Shown here: one piece after another, positions 1 to 11,600 of the stretch
How the letters are laid out: every line of letters starts with the position of its first letter
Position numbering within the stretch: the first letter of the stretch is position 1
Assembly (NCBI GenBank): GCA_014526335.1
Contig: JACTAT010000008.1
Span: 124,001 to 188,000, forward strand
Length of the DNA: 64,000 nucleotides
Origin: Chrysaora quinquecirrha
Lineage: Eukaryota > Cnidaria > Scyphozoa > Semaeostomeae > Pelagiidae
Reading direction: 5' to 3'
Position numbers and translations under genes: made by a program
The notes under the pieces: model-generated
Told to the model about the DNA's origin: nothing
The model's input: the letters and a program-made list of their open reading frames with translations, nothing else
Databases searched by the model: none

Positions 1-1265
1 CCATGTTTTAAAGATCTGCAGAGACAAAGTGCAAAACACACCGTGAACGCATCAGAGTTTTTTTTACTTAAATGATTGCGATTAGTAAGGTAAGGATTCG
101 GATTGCTTTGGCTATCTAAATTTAGTTTTTCATACGATTGGAAAAGACTCCTCGACAATCAGCAGGCATTGATTTAATTCCTTTAATTTATTTGGTCATT
201 GTTATCTTTACTAGCTTATCTAAATAGAAGTGTAGTACGTTGAAAATCTTACAAACCTTGTCTGATGCCCAATACTGTATGTCGTTTTTATCTTTTCAAG
301 CCTTGCTAGTGTTTCTATTACTTGTTGCACCTTAGATTTGGTTAACTTGCAGGTTAGGCTTACGAGCGAATATTTTTTAGAGATCAGATTTGCTGACGTT
401 GAAGCATTCGAATAAAGAATGATAATGATAACAGGACTAAACTAAATCGAGGCTAGCCAAAACTGAAATGCTGACTGACGAAACTGACGAAGAAGCGAAA
501 TTTTTACAGACGACTTACGACTGAGTGCAGGACTGCGGGTCTGCGGATTGTAATGCTAAAGCAATGCTTATACCAGCTATGTATAATGAGATGCGTATTA
601 CTTTGAACAAATTGCAAGCAGGCCCGTTCCTAAGGGGGGAGTGTAGGCCAGGCATTCAAAAATGTCCAAAATTATCCTTAAAATAATTAAAACTATATAT
701 CTTATACTTTTCCCGTCCGTTTGAAAGGCACAACTGGCAGATGAGACGAGAAAGGTAGCTTTCAACAGCTAAATATAGGACTTCTTTATGGCGTGTTTCT
801 GCTTCTTCATATATCGGATGCGAATTCGGGTTATTAGTTCCTCCACTTCCAAATGTTTTTAGAAGGTTTTCCCCGTAGAGCTTCACTTTTCCAAGAGAAA
901 AATGTGGCCCCTGGCCCCCAGATTTCTTAGGTGTTTGTTCATTTCACAAACAAATTGATCACACTCCCCACGTTCAAATCTGTTCCGTTGGCTCTATAAC
1001 ATTTATAGGAGTAGCTATAGAATGCAGGTCCACATCAAAGATATACCCTGTAAGTAGTGGGCCAACAACCTACGGCACTGCACTAGTAGTTGTAGGAAGG
1101 TAATATGTCACTTGTCACTGTGCACTAGCAACTGTGAAGTAGCAGCGTACAGGTCTGTGTAGGAGGTCGTAACGAAGCGACGCGTCCGACGATAGGTCTG
1201 TGGATATGTCATGCTCCCGACGGGTCACCTGCGACGTGGGAGCTATATCATAGGTAGGTATATGT
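1..1265. other. No gene recognised
   Basis: AT-rich sequence with only short chance frames on both strands. I see no protein family, RNA gene or clear element boundary here. The last part (about 1060-1260) is richer in GC and runs into the minisatellite that follows. Confidence 0.5.
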
Positions 1266-1269
1266 TGTA

Positions 1270-1790
1270 GGGATGCTACGACCTACGACCTACAACCTAC
1301 AGCATACCTATGTAGCTATGTTTTCTGGCGAACCTATAACCTACGACCTACAAGCTACAACCTTCAGCATACCTATGTACCTATGTTTTTCGGCCAACCT
1401 GCCACCTACGACCTACAAGCTACAACCTGCAGCATACCTATGTACCTATGTTTTTCGGCCAACCTACCACCTACGACCTACAAGCTACAACCTGCAGCAT
1501 ACCTATGTACCTATGTTTTTCGGCCAACCTACCACCTACGACCTACAAGCTACAACCTGCAGCATACCTATGTAGCTATGTTTTTCGGCCAGCCTACAAC
1601 CTACGACCTACAGCCTACAACCTACAGCATACCTAAGTACCTATGTTTTTCGGCGAACCTACGACCTACGACCTACAATGTAGAAGCTGGAGCATATGTA
1701 TGCAGCTATGTTTTCCGGTGAACCGACGACCTACGACGTACAACCCAGAATCTACAGCATAACTATGTAGGTGTGTTATCTGTTGGGGGT
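1270..1790. repeat. 65-bp minisatellite
   Basis: About eight tandem copies of a 65-bp unit. Copies begin with ATGTTTTTCGGCCAACCT at 1383, 1448, 1513 and 1578, giving exact 65-bp spacing. Inside each unit the motif ACCTACGACCTACA is itself partly repeated (ACCTAC plus variants), so the unit probably grew from a shorter 6-10 bp motif. The outer copies are more diverged than the centre. Overlapping plus-strand frames exist only because the unit lacks stops in some phases; they are not genes. Confidence 0.9.
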
Positions 1791-2835
1791 AAAGCCTTTG
1801 TTTCCATCTTTTAATGAGCGGATAGTATTCGTTCAGGGGCAACAAGTGTCCTGCGATCTTTTGATAAACGGGGAATGCTTGTTAGGGTTAAAGGCTGTGT
1901 TTCCATCCTTTAATAAACGGGCAATATTGGTTGAGGGGTAACAAGTGTCTTTCAATCTGTTGATAAGTGGGGAATACTTGTTAGGGGTAAAGGCTGTGTT
2001 GCCATCCTTTAAAAAACGGGCAATATTCTGTGAGGGGTAACAAGTTGTGTTCCAATCCTTCGATAAACAGGGAAAGTCTGTTTGGGGTGGACTCTGTTTC
2101 AATCCTTTAATAAACGGAAAATATTCGTTGAGGGGTAACAAGTGTCTTTCAATCTGTTGATAAGTGGGGAATACTTGTTAGGGGTAAAGGCTGTGTTGCC
2201 ATCCGTTAATAGACGGGCAATATTCGTTGAGGGGTGACAAGTGACTGGCAATCTTCTAATGAACTGGGACTGTTTGTTGGGAGTAAAGGCTTTGTTTCCA
2301 CCCTTTGATAAACGGGCAATATTCCTTGAGGGGTAACAGTGTCTTTCAATCTATTAATAAACGGGGAAAGTTTGTTGGAAGTACAGGCTTTGTTTCCATC
2401 CTTTAATAAACGGGCAATATTCCTTGAGGGGTAACAAGTGTCTTTCAATCTATTAATAAACGGGGTATGTTTGTTGGAGATAAAGGCTTTGTTTCCATGC
2501 TTTAGATAAACGGGCAATATTCGTTGCGGGGTAACAGGAGTTTTATCCATCTTCTAATACGGGGAATGTTTGTTTGGGGGTAAAGGCTTTGTTTCCACCC
2601 TTTGATAAACGGGCAATATTCATTGAGGGGTAACAAGTGCCATTCAATCTTTTAATAAAGGGGAAAGTTTGTTGGAAGTACAGGCTTTGTTTCCATCCTT
2701 TAATAAACGGGCAATAGTCGTTGCAGGGCAATGGAATTTTTATCCATATTCTAATTAACGGGAAATGTTTTTTGGGGAAAGGCTTTGTTTCGATCCTTTA
2801 ATAAACGGGCAATGTTCATTGAGGGATAACGACTG
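1775..2835. repeat. About 98-bp satellite built of two 49-bp halves
   Basis: Tandem array of roughly ten units of about 98 bp. The anchor GGGCAATATT (or a close variant) recurs near 1919, 2018, 2215, 2314, 2412, 2512, 2609, 2710 and 2805. Each unit is a dimer. One half ends in GGGGAATACTTGTTAGGGGT and the other in CGGGCAATATTCGTTGAGGGGT-like sequence; the halves align along most of their length. It directly follows the 65-bp array. Confidence 0.88.
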
Positions 2836-4280
2836 TCTTCACCATGATTCCACTAACTGAACAAGATAATATATAAGATTTACACACCACTAATAAAAGA
2901 CCTGAAATTGCCACCTTAAATGAAACTGAGTGGCCACCCTGTAGCTGACATTGGGACTTGATATTATAATGACAGGGTAACCAAACCAACTCAAATATAG
3001 GCACTTCAAACATCACAACTGATTATTGACCTTTTAACACCACCTACACTAGCAACAGATTATTGTCAATACACCACCACTCTACACATATCATCACAGG
3101 AGCTTGAGTGAAAAAAAGAATTTTTTGCTGGGAGTTTATTCAATGTTTAGGCTTAAGCAAGGGTTATTTCAAAGTCCAGTAGTCCCAGTGCATTTTTGAC
3201 AGAATAGCAGAGAGACAAAAGATAACCTATCTGTATTGTATAATCAAAATCAGCTGCTTGCCAAGAGTCAATGCCTGGTTATTTGTTGAATTCATAGTAC
3301 AACCTTAGATTTATTCCCTCAGTCAGAGTTATCATTACTGAAATGAATCACTTAGATACCGAAACTACCATTTAAGTGATCTCAGTTTGGTGTAGTATTG
3401 CTCTGATGAGTGATGTCTGGGACTCAGGGAATAAGTCTAGTAAAACTGATCTGCAGTAGCACTAGCTTTTTCAGTGTAATTAAAAGATACATTATAAGCA
3501 GAAACAAATTTATAAGGGCTTCGAGTTATTACCGAAGGAGGCACAGAGGTGACACATGTTGCAGATTATCTTCATTGACTACACATTCCTATAGGCAATA
3601 AAATGAAAATGGATGATATTTCTACAAATCGCACTTCATTTCCTTCATACAAGTGTCAACAACACTTTCACAGAGTCAAAATATTTTATTTAGCAATACA
3701 GTATATTTGGTTGACAGGATTTGCATATGCCATGGCACACAATAAGATACACCTTTTCATATCCCATGGAAGCATGCTGTCACATCAAACAGACATCAAG
3801 CCATTCCAATCACTCCACTACTAAGATAAGATGAAGAACAATCCACCAAAGACCAACCTGTGAGAAACATAGGAAATACAACTACAATTCCACAAATTCA
3901 AACACAAACTATATAGTGCTTGCATCAGGAACCCTTATTGATAAATCCTAACAACATTAAGACATAGAGCAGCCAAAAACTTCATGCTTTCTTCTCAAAT
4001 CTATAATTACATACTCAGGGTTTTCCTACCCCCTGGCAGGCAAAATGTATAAACATGGTCAAAGTGTAGCTTTCCGTGTGTGTTTGTGTTTATCAATGAA
4101 ACTATTAATGTCCATGTGATTCTGAAACTGAGTCTGAATTTGGGTCCCAGGACATGAAAGTGATTCACTCAGGTACAGATGGGATTCATCAGACACTTGA
4201 AAAAAATAATGCTGTTGAGTCCTACATACCTCAAAACCCCTAAAACTTAACCCAGACCCCAATAAAACATAGCAACGCTA
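2836..4280. other. No gene recognised
   Basis: Unique-looking AT-rich DNA between the satellites and the ATC-rich element. Frames of 60-75 codons occur but show no recognisable domain or splice-site pattern. Confidence 0.45.
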
Positions 4281-4284
4281 TCGC

Positions 4285-5028
4285 TATGTCCGAAGGACAA
4301 TAATCATCATCACAATCATGATCATCATCATGAAAATCGTTATCATCATCATAATCGTTATCTTTATTGTCATCATGATCATCATCATCAACATCATCAT
4401 TATCATCATTGTCATATCATCACATCATCTTCAAAAAATCGTAATCATCGCCATAATCGTTATCGTTGCTGTCAACACCATCACCATCATCATCACCATC
4501 ATCATCATCGTCGTCATCACCAACATCATCGCCATCGTCATCATCGCCATCATCATCATTATCATCATCATCATTATTATCATCAGCATCGTCATCATCA
4601 TCATCATCGCCATCGTCATATGATATTATATGATATATTTCTTTTTTGTTAGTTACAACAGATAGTGATATACACTAATTCATACTAACATTAAGCAACC
4701 ATAGGAATTGCATTAATCAACTCGCATCTCTATGCGCCATCATCATCATGACATCATCATCATCACAATCGTTCTCATCATCAAAATAAGACCTTAGAGA
4801 ACTTCTGCCAAATAGTTGACCACAATGAATCATCAACTTGTCTACAAACTCCGTAATTGTCAATTAGTTGGTTTTCATTATGATCAATTACGGCGACTTC
4901 AAAGTTTACTTCCTCGTATTTGTGACTCATCTATTGTTACACATTTGGCAGGAAAAAGCGTCTATACATACATGTATTCATACCTACATGCGTTCCACGA
5001 ACACCCTCTCATTATGTCCTTCGGACAT
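4285..5028. mobile_element. Candidate TA-flanked inverted-repeat element
   Basis: The sequence TATGTCCGAAGGACA at about 4283 has an exact reverse complement, TGTCCTTCGGACATA, ending near 5029. Each end is also a small palindrome (TGTCC..GGACA), and each is bounded by TA, as expected for a TA target duplication. The interior is mostly ATC microsatellite and unique AT-rich DNA without a transposase, so this would be a non-autonomous element of about 745 bp. The inverted repeat is short, so chance cannot be fully excluded. Confidence 0.45.
4297..4622. repeat. ATC trinucleotide microsatellite
   Basis: Imperfect (ATC/ATT/GTC)n tract. It gives long Ile-rich and Met-rich frames on the two strands, which are low-complexity artefacts. 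A smaller ATC patch follows at about 4737-4785. Confidence 0.95.
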
Positions 5029-5479
5029 AAAAATGCTTTCTGGGTTTTTATTGGCTTATCAATGTAACTAGTAAGCATTAACCTTAACATGTACGCACAA
5101 AAATGAGGCCCAGCGCCCCAGCCCACCCCCCTCACCCTACTAACACAAGCTTATGGTATAGGCCTGTCCAAATGTCCCAAATAGTCACCACCAAGAGATT
5201 AGAATACAATAATGGCTTACCCTTCAAGCCTACTCTGTTACGATCGCGGACATGTCCGACCTGTCGGAAAATTACCAGCTTTGCAGAGACCAACCCAAAG
5301 AACGGCTAATGAGAAATGTGCTCACCTTGTTGGAACCACATCGGACAACGGACAAGAATTTCATGTTGAGCGTTGAAGAATTTGTACTCCCACATTTTCA
5401 ATTTCCTGAAGTTGAAAATACCCTCAATCTGTAGCACTATACCTCCGCCATCCATCTATCACGTATAAAATTCTCGTTT

Positions 5480-7090
5480 CCACCTCCATGGAGCAAAGAG
5501 GCTTCAACTGCGGGAACGCCTAAAAGCCTGCATCAAACATGGCGCCTTCAAAATTGCGACGAACAGTGGAATCATTTTTGGGCATACTTAAAAGCTTTTT
5601 TCGTCTGACACTCCTCAAAGTATAAACGTCAGAAACAGACCAAAACAATAGACTAAGGCGAAATTTATATCCAAATGCGGCTCGAAATGCACCAATCAGA
5701 AAGAACAAAAAACGAAAAGCTGAAATGGCATTGTGTTTTAAACACCAATCAGCTGGTCGGATACAGCGAGAAGACCAATAGAATTATTTGAAGAGTCCAA
5801 GTGAGAAAACGAGCTCTTTCTGTCTACACAGAACCGGCCTTTTGGTTTTGACGTAGACAGATTCCAAAACTCCTGAGTGAAACAAAGATCTTACTTTGCC
5901 AATGATTTTGAAACAATCCTCGCTGTAATTTTCCACAAAAATTGGGTTATCAAGTAGATGTTGTTCTATGGCCGAATCATGTTTTAGACTAGATTGTTGT
6001 TTAAACCGGGATGGTTGCTCTCTTTGCCGAAAATTGTGCAGACAAATAATAGTAGGGACACGCTGCTTTATCCTATCGCCTAATCTCTAGGAAGTACGGC
6101 CTACGTACCTGGCATCACACCGTCACGAAAATTCACAAATGACCAAACTTTTTTGTGTGGTAGGTACGCAATCCTTTTGAAGGGATGGTAGAGACGTTTC
6201 CTATCCAAGGCATTTTATGTAAACAGGACACTTTTGCGGACCAAACTTTTTATCAACCGGGAAACTTGCGATGTTTTTGCGATAAAAATCCGAAATGACG
6301 TCCTCAGGGTAACCGCTTTCAATGAGAATGGACCGTATTTTATCCAATTCCGAATCAAGCCGAGATTTAGAGCAAATCATGAGTGCCCGATGAACTAGCG
6401 TGTTGATGAGGTTAATTTTCCTCTGTTTTGGACTAAAGCAATCCCAACGTGAATAGAGGCCGCTAAAGGTTGGTTTCCTATATATATAGTTGTTTTGCTC
6501 CTTTCGAAAGTAAATTTTAGAGACGGGTGCAAGGCGTTAACTTTTTGGAGGAAAACGTCACAATCGGACTTTTTTTGAAAATGGCGAAAGTGTCATCAAA
6601 ATATCGAAAATAAACCGGAGGTTTTGATGTGGAGTCGAAAAGTTAATCTTCGTAGAAACCAACAAAGATGTTTGCTGGCGCTGGTCCCAATGGGCTCCCC
6701 GTGGTGACTCCGTCCGTTTGTCGGTACATCTCATTGTTGAAGCTGAGCTCTACCGACCTGGTAGCAGACTCCATCAATTCGACAAATACCTCCTCGGGGA
6801 ACGGCGGGCTGACAAGGTCACCCGGGTAGAGAGCTCCAGCGCAAATCCCGATAGTCTCAAAGGTACGTTAGTAAAAAGGCTGCTGATGTCGAAGGAACAC
6901 ATAAACGAGTTTGCCGGATCTAATTGAAGATTTTGAATAATATTAGCAAAAGAAAAAGAATCCCAAATACAATTTTTAGAATAAAGTTCCAAAACAGGTG
7001 CTAAAATTTCCGAAAGCCATTTAGCAAGCTCATGTTGAGCTGAACCAACCATAGATAGAATAGGCCAAAGAGGGTCTTCCGCTGTTTATC
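5480..7090 (-). pseudogene. Decayed Penelope-like element: RT plus GIY-YIG
   Basis: Read on the minus strand from about 7090 downward, several frames give a Penelope-like reverse transcriptase. LRPILSMVGSAQHELAKWL and CSFDISSLFTNVPL (about 7090-6850) are followed by GSPLGPAPANIFVGFYE (about 6700-6650) and RYFDDTFAIF (about 6615-6570). The catalytic aspartates are therefore still visible, but frameshifts and stops separate the blocks. Further down, CDARYVGRTS (about 6120-6090) is the start of a GIY-YIG endonuclease, ending with LCRQKELVFSLGLFK near 5790. A 3' untranslated tail seems to reach about 5480. The 5' part of the RT is missing, as is usual for truncated insertions. Related tails occur at 53.9 and 56.4-57.0 kb. 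Confidence 0.88.
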
Positions 7091-8306
7091 GCAATTTCAA
7101 TAGCAATATCTAAATTTGAAAGGTCAAATATGAATATCACTTAACAATATTTTGAGTATTTTTAATCAAACATATTGTTGTTCAATAGCAAACAATGACA
7201 AATTCTCGTTTACCGAAAAAGTTCGGGGAAGGCATTGCGTGACAACAAGTAACAAGGCCCTCGAAGGACGAACAGGGCCGAGGAATAGCAACAATAACTG
7301 AGCTGAGGCATAGGACCAAGGGACAAGCCAAAGGAACATTTAAAAAGACTATAGCCTAGCTTCAGTAGAACAAGTGTACGAGAAGAAATATCGAAATATT
7401 AAAAGAAAACGTAGCAAATGATGATTATCACCCCTTAAAAACTAAAATTGTTTACATTCGCCTCCCCTTTTTAACCCCCACCCCTGAGAGTGGAGTTTAA
7501 AAAGAGACCCATTAAACATCCCTACTATCGAGATAAAAATATTTGGATCGGCTACATATGTTGATATAAAAGAACGAAGAGAAAACAAATCATTTTATGT
7601 ATCGTTTTTCCTCCTGTAAAAGGAAAATAAGGAAATTTCCGGTATAAATTTTTTCTTTTTTGGTGATAATGAATACAATACAATGGAGAATGAATATGGA
7701 GATACTTGAATTTGGAGAATGAATACAAAAGTGCGTTGTTTGAAGATAAAGTCTTTAAACGCTCCCCTTTTTTAAAGGCCTCCCTCGAATAAACGTCTCT
7801 CATCAAATCTAGAAAAGCTAAATAAACGCCCTGGGCTTTTATCTGAGGATTGACGGTGCTTAAATTGTTTATCAACCAAGAGGGTTATACAACAAAGCAG
7901 TGGTTAGAGACGAGCTAGTTTCGATAACAAAAGATAGTAAAGGCTAGGCCGGTCGTGGTAAGCTTCAATCCTGGCGAAAACCATTGGAATTCTAAGTGAA
8001 AGCTAGAAGTCTCCTCCCCCTGTTACAATGTTTACTTCATTAGCCACTAGCTACACCCACAACATTGACATTGGGGGAACGGACAGCCAACCTTTCATTA
8101 CAAAATTTTTTCCTCTAGAATCCGTAAAATTCCAATTCCTTACATTCTTTTTATAAAATCTTTAAAATTCCAATTAGTTTTAGCCAGGATTGTAGGTGAA
8201 ATATAAAAGAAAAATCTAACTTTTAATGAACAAAATCCTCAAACAATTCTCTAGATAAATTCTAAAAGGATGATTTCGATAGAAAATCACGAAGGCTCAG
8301 ATTGTT
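7091..8306. other. No gene recognised; 3' flank of NUDT8
   Basis: AT-rich DNA between the PLE remnant and the end of the NUDT8-like gene. No domain, splice pattern or element ends were found. Confidence 0.4.
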
Positions 8307-8312
8307 TTTATT
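8307..8312 (-). promoter_or_regulatory. Poly(A) signal of NUDT8-like gene
   Basis: AATAAA on the minus strand, about 100 nt downstream of the NUDT8 stop codon. Its position and orientation fit the transcript end. Confidence 0.6.
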
Positions 8313-8412
8313 TAACTATTGCTACGCAATATACCTAAAAGGGTCCAAGAATGATGCCATTATTGCTTAGTGTTAATAGCTAAATTTGAAACGCTATATA
8401 AAAAAAACAAAT

Positions 8413-8634
8413 CTAAGAAATAATTTTTTGTCTTCTGACAATCGTTAATTGACTTCTATAGAAATCTGGATAGAGAATGGAGAGAAAGAAATCCGTTATC
8501 ACGGCAGAGATTCCCCATACTTTTAAAGGCGCAACAGTGAAGACAGGCATTCGCCAACCATCTCTAAATGACGTGTAGTTCTGATTTCGACCATCCAAAA
8601 GATCATAGATTGGAATTGCGAATACTTCTGAAAC
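8413..8634 (-). CDS. NUDT8: NUDT8-like exon 4 (C-terminus)
   Basis: 73 codons plus stop after acceptor tgtcag|GTT. It encodes VSEVFAIPIYDLLDG, then WRMPVFTVAPLKVWGISAVI. EVFAIP and KVWGISAVITDF match the conserved EVF.LPL and VWGLTAVITE of NUDT7/8. Only 119 bp of intron separate it from exon 3. Confidence 0.94.
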   Translation of the reverse strand, partial: VSEVFAIPIYDLLDGRNQNYTSFRDGWRMPVFTVAPLKVWGISAVITDFFLSILYPDFYRSQLTIVRRQKIIS

Positions 8635-11600
8635 CTGACATGAAATTGACAGACATTAAAAAACTTTCCTGTTTTTAAAAATTACAACTCTTCTCCGACC
8701 AAATTACCCACTACGTATAACAATGATTATTGAAATAGTTTTTCGCAGCTTACCTCTTGATGATTAACCGCCAATGTGCTGAGATCAAGATGTCCCATAT
8801 AGCAGATGAAAGGGCAAATCAAAATTGTATTTTGCTGAAAAATATGTGTAATATGATTATTAGCCAACAGAAAACATGTTTTAAAATGTCTCTTTAAAAA
8901 TAGTCTCTTTAACAATAGTAGTGCTTGTGGTACTTAAGTGACTCATCTAATTCTATTGCAGGAATCACAAATCAGGCTTCAATGACAGTGAGCAAGTATT
9001 CTGCTCGTTAAATGGTTCAATGGCTCAAAAAATTATGCTTTTATCGTGCTTTTAACGTTCTGTAGATTTCAGGGTCAATAAAATTCGATTCGGATTCAGA
9101 ATCGGATTCAGACTCGGATTTAAAATGGGATTCGTTTTTTACTGTAAAATGAATGAATGGGCAAATAACAATGTTACAATATAAATACAGGGTGGCCCAA
9201 AAAAAGGGATCCCCTTAGGCAAATAATTTCTGAATAATTTTTCTCAAGGAGGAATTTTATAAAATTTATACAAGGTAATATTCAAGTCAGGTGCAATATC
9301 GTGTAGAATAATCGTGGTGATATGAGCTTCCATCTTGGTGCAATTAGACATTAAACTTATGATGTCCCATAATCTGTTGTTTACATTCCATCATTGCGTA
9401 CTGCAATCGTGCGTGAAAGAGAATCATTAACCCAGTGCAAAATTGTCATGGCCATTAATGCATGGTCAGTCATATAAAAGAAGTGTATTGAGCAGGACTG
9501 AGGACGTACTTGACTGAAAAAATGAGTTCTTGATTTTTCTGTTTTGTTGTGTAAGGATAAACAGTTGAATATTTTGTTACAGTCCGTTTTTGGGTTGTCA
9601 AGTTTTAAAGTCAATTTATTCAGAGATACTAACTCATATCATTATGATATTTTCATGAAATATCTCACTTGAGTTGAATATCATGTAGTATTAATTTCAT
9701 GGAATTCCTACTTAAGGATAAATTATTTATAAATTATTTAGTTAGGGGGTCCCTTTTAATTGGGCCACCCTGTATATATGTTCTAGGTGTTGTAACTGTC
9801 ATGATCTAGAAAAAAAACTGCGGCAAACTTAATCGGTTTTCAAAGGAAACGGGTAATAGATGTGGGCACTAACACTTGAAGAAAGTAGCGCCCTATTGGA
9901 AACAAGACGGCGCAAACCAGAACCGAGCTTCTGTGTTGTCATGATAGTCTAGTAATGGTAGTGTATAGAAACTAGTTTTTCAAATAGGACCCCCTTTTTT
10001 GATGCAGTAGGGCTAACGTGCTGAAACTAGTTCTTCTATACACTACCACTTAGACTATCATGACAACACCGATGTTCGGTTTCGAATTTCAGAACGCTAG
10101 CCCTACTGCATCAAAAGGGGGCCCTATTTGAAAAAAGACAATGCACACCATAACCAAACTTCGGTGTTTTCATTATAGTCTAGCAGTGGAAGTGTATAGG
10201 AAAACCAGTTTCAGCACGCTTGCCCTAATGCATCGAAAGGGGCCCTATTGGAAACAAGACGGCGCCCACCAGAACCGAACTTCGGTGTTGTCATGATAGT
10301 CTAGTAATGGTAATGTATAGGATAGGGCTAGCATGCTGAAACTAGTTTTCCTATACACTACTACTACTACTAGAAGATCGTGAAAACAACAAAGTTCGGT
10401 CCTGGTGTGCATTGTCTTTTTTCAAATAGGGCCCCCTTTTGAAGCAGTAGGGCTAGCGTGCTGAAAGTAGTTTTGCTATCATTTGAACGGAATCAATTAG
10501 AATCAATTACTGGGAACCGTGCCCTAAACTTTTTCTAACACCTCTTATTTCAGGCATGAATGGTTGCTTTAAGAAGAATCGTTACAGACCTCTTTAGATA
10601 AACATGATAGAAAAGTTGAGAAAGGGAAGCAGTATTTGAGCTGAAAGACTGGATTCAGTTCAATGAAAGAATGAAAGATTGGATGATGGATTCAAATCTC
10701 CTCCAAGGAAGAGCATCACCACAGGGCACTAGGATGAAAATGTCAATCTTTATGATAATGGGATTTTTATGATATTGTTTGCATGCTAATCTAGAAATGA
10801 ACTGAAAATTAATCTGAATAACATGCAGTGCAACACTTACACGGTTAGGTAGCTGTCTAAGAGGTGCCCAGATGGTTAACTTGCTTTGTTCAATACCAAG
10901 CTCTTCGCATGTTTCTCTAATCGCAGCATCTTGGGTAGTTCGGTCACCTACATCTCGTTTTCCTCCTGGAAAACTAAAAAATACGAGAATGTATTACGAA
11001 GTCACACTTCTCTTCAACTTACATACAGTATGCTACAGATCGTTTCATAGCATATAACAAGAGTAAGAATCAGATTGGCTTTAGCTCTAAAACTATGGCC
11101 AATAAAATTGGGGACACTATCATATAAGTTTGTTTTACATTAAAAATCCGGTCTGAACATAGTTTATTCGTATCCTTAAGAAAGACTGTCAAGAAAGAAT
11201 TGGAAATATTTTTTTCTTATTTCGACACAATATCAAAAGATACATGATCTACAGCTAACAAACTAACAAAAAATTACAAAGATTATCAATGGTAATACAA
11301 GATATATAATAAAGAAGACAGAAATATGTAATGAAAATGAAAAACTCTTAACTAATCAATTGCAATTTCTTTAGTAATTTAATAACATGATGTTTGTTTA
11401 CAAATGTGGTTACAATATTTCTTTCTTTTATTGATCTTTTTAGGTCGTTTATCGCATATCTTTGAAAACACCTCACATAGGTCATGCAATAGAATCCCAT
11501 TTTCGCTAGTCATAAGGTAGACTAACTTTTGTTCAAATGTAGGAATTAACTTATAGTTAGGAAATAATGGGCAATTTTTTCGGGAAAATTTCACGTTCTA

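Noticed and set aside
1270..1790. CRISPR array or repetitive secreted protein
   Set aside because: No unique spacers, and the same 65-bp unit is open in several frames; it is a minisatellite.
4318..4623. 101-codon Ile-rich frame and its antisense Met-rich partner
   Set aside because: Translation of an ATC microsatellite.
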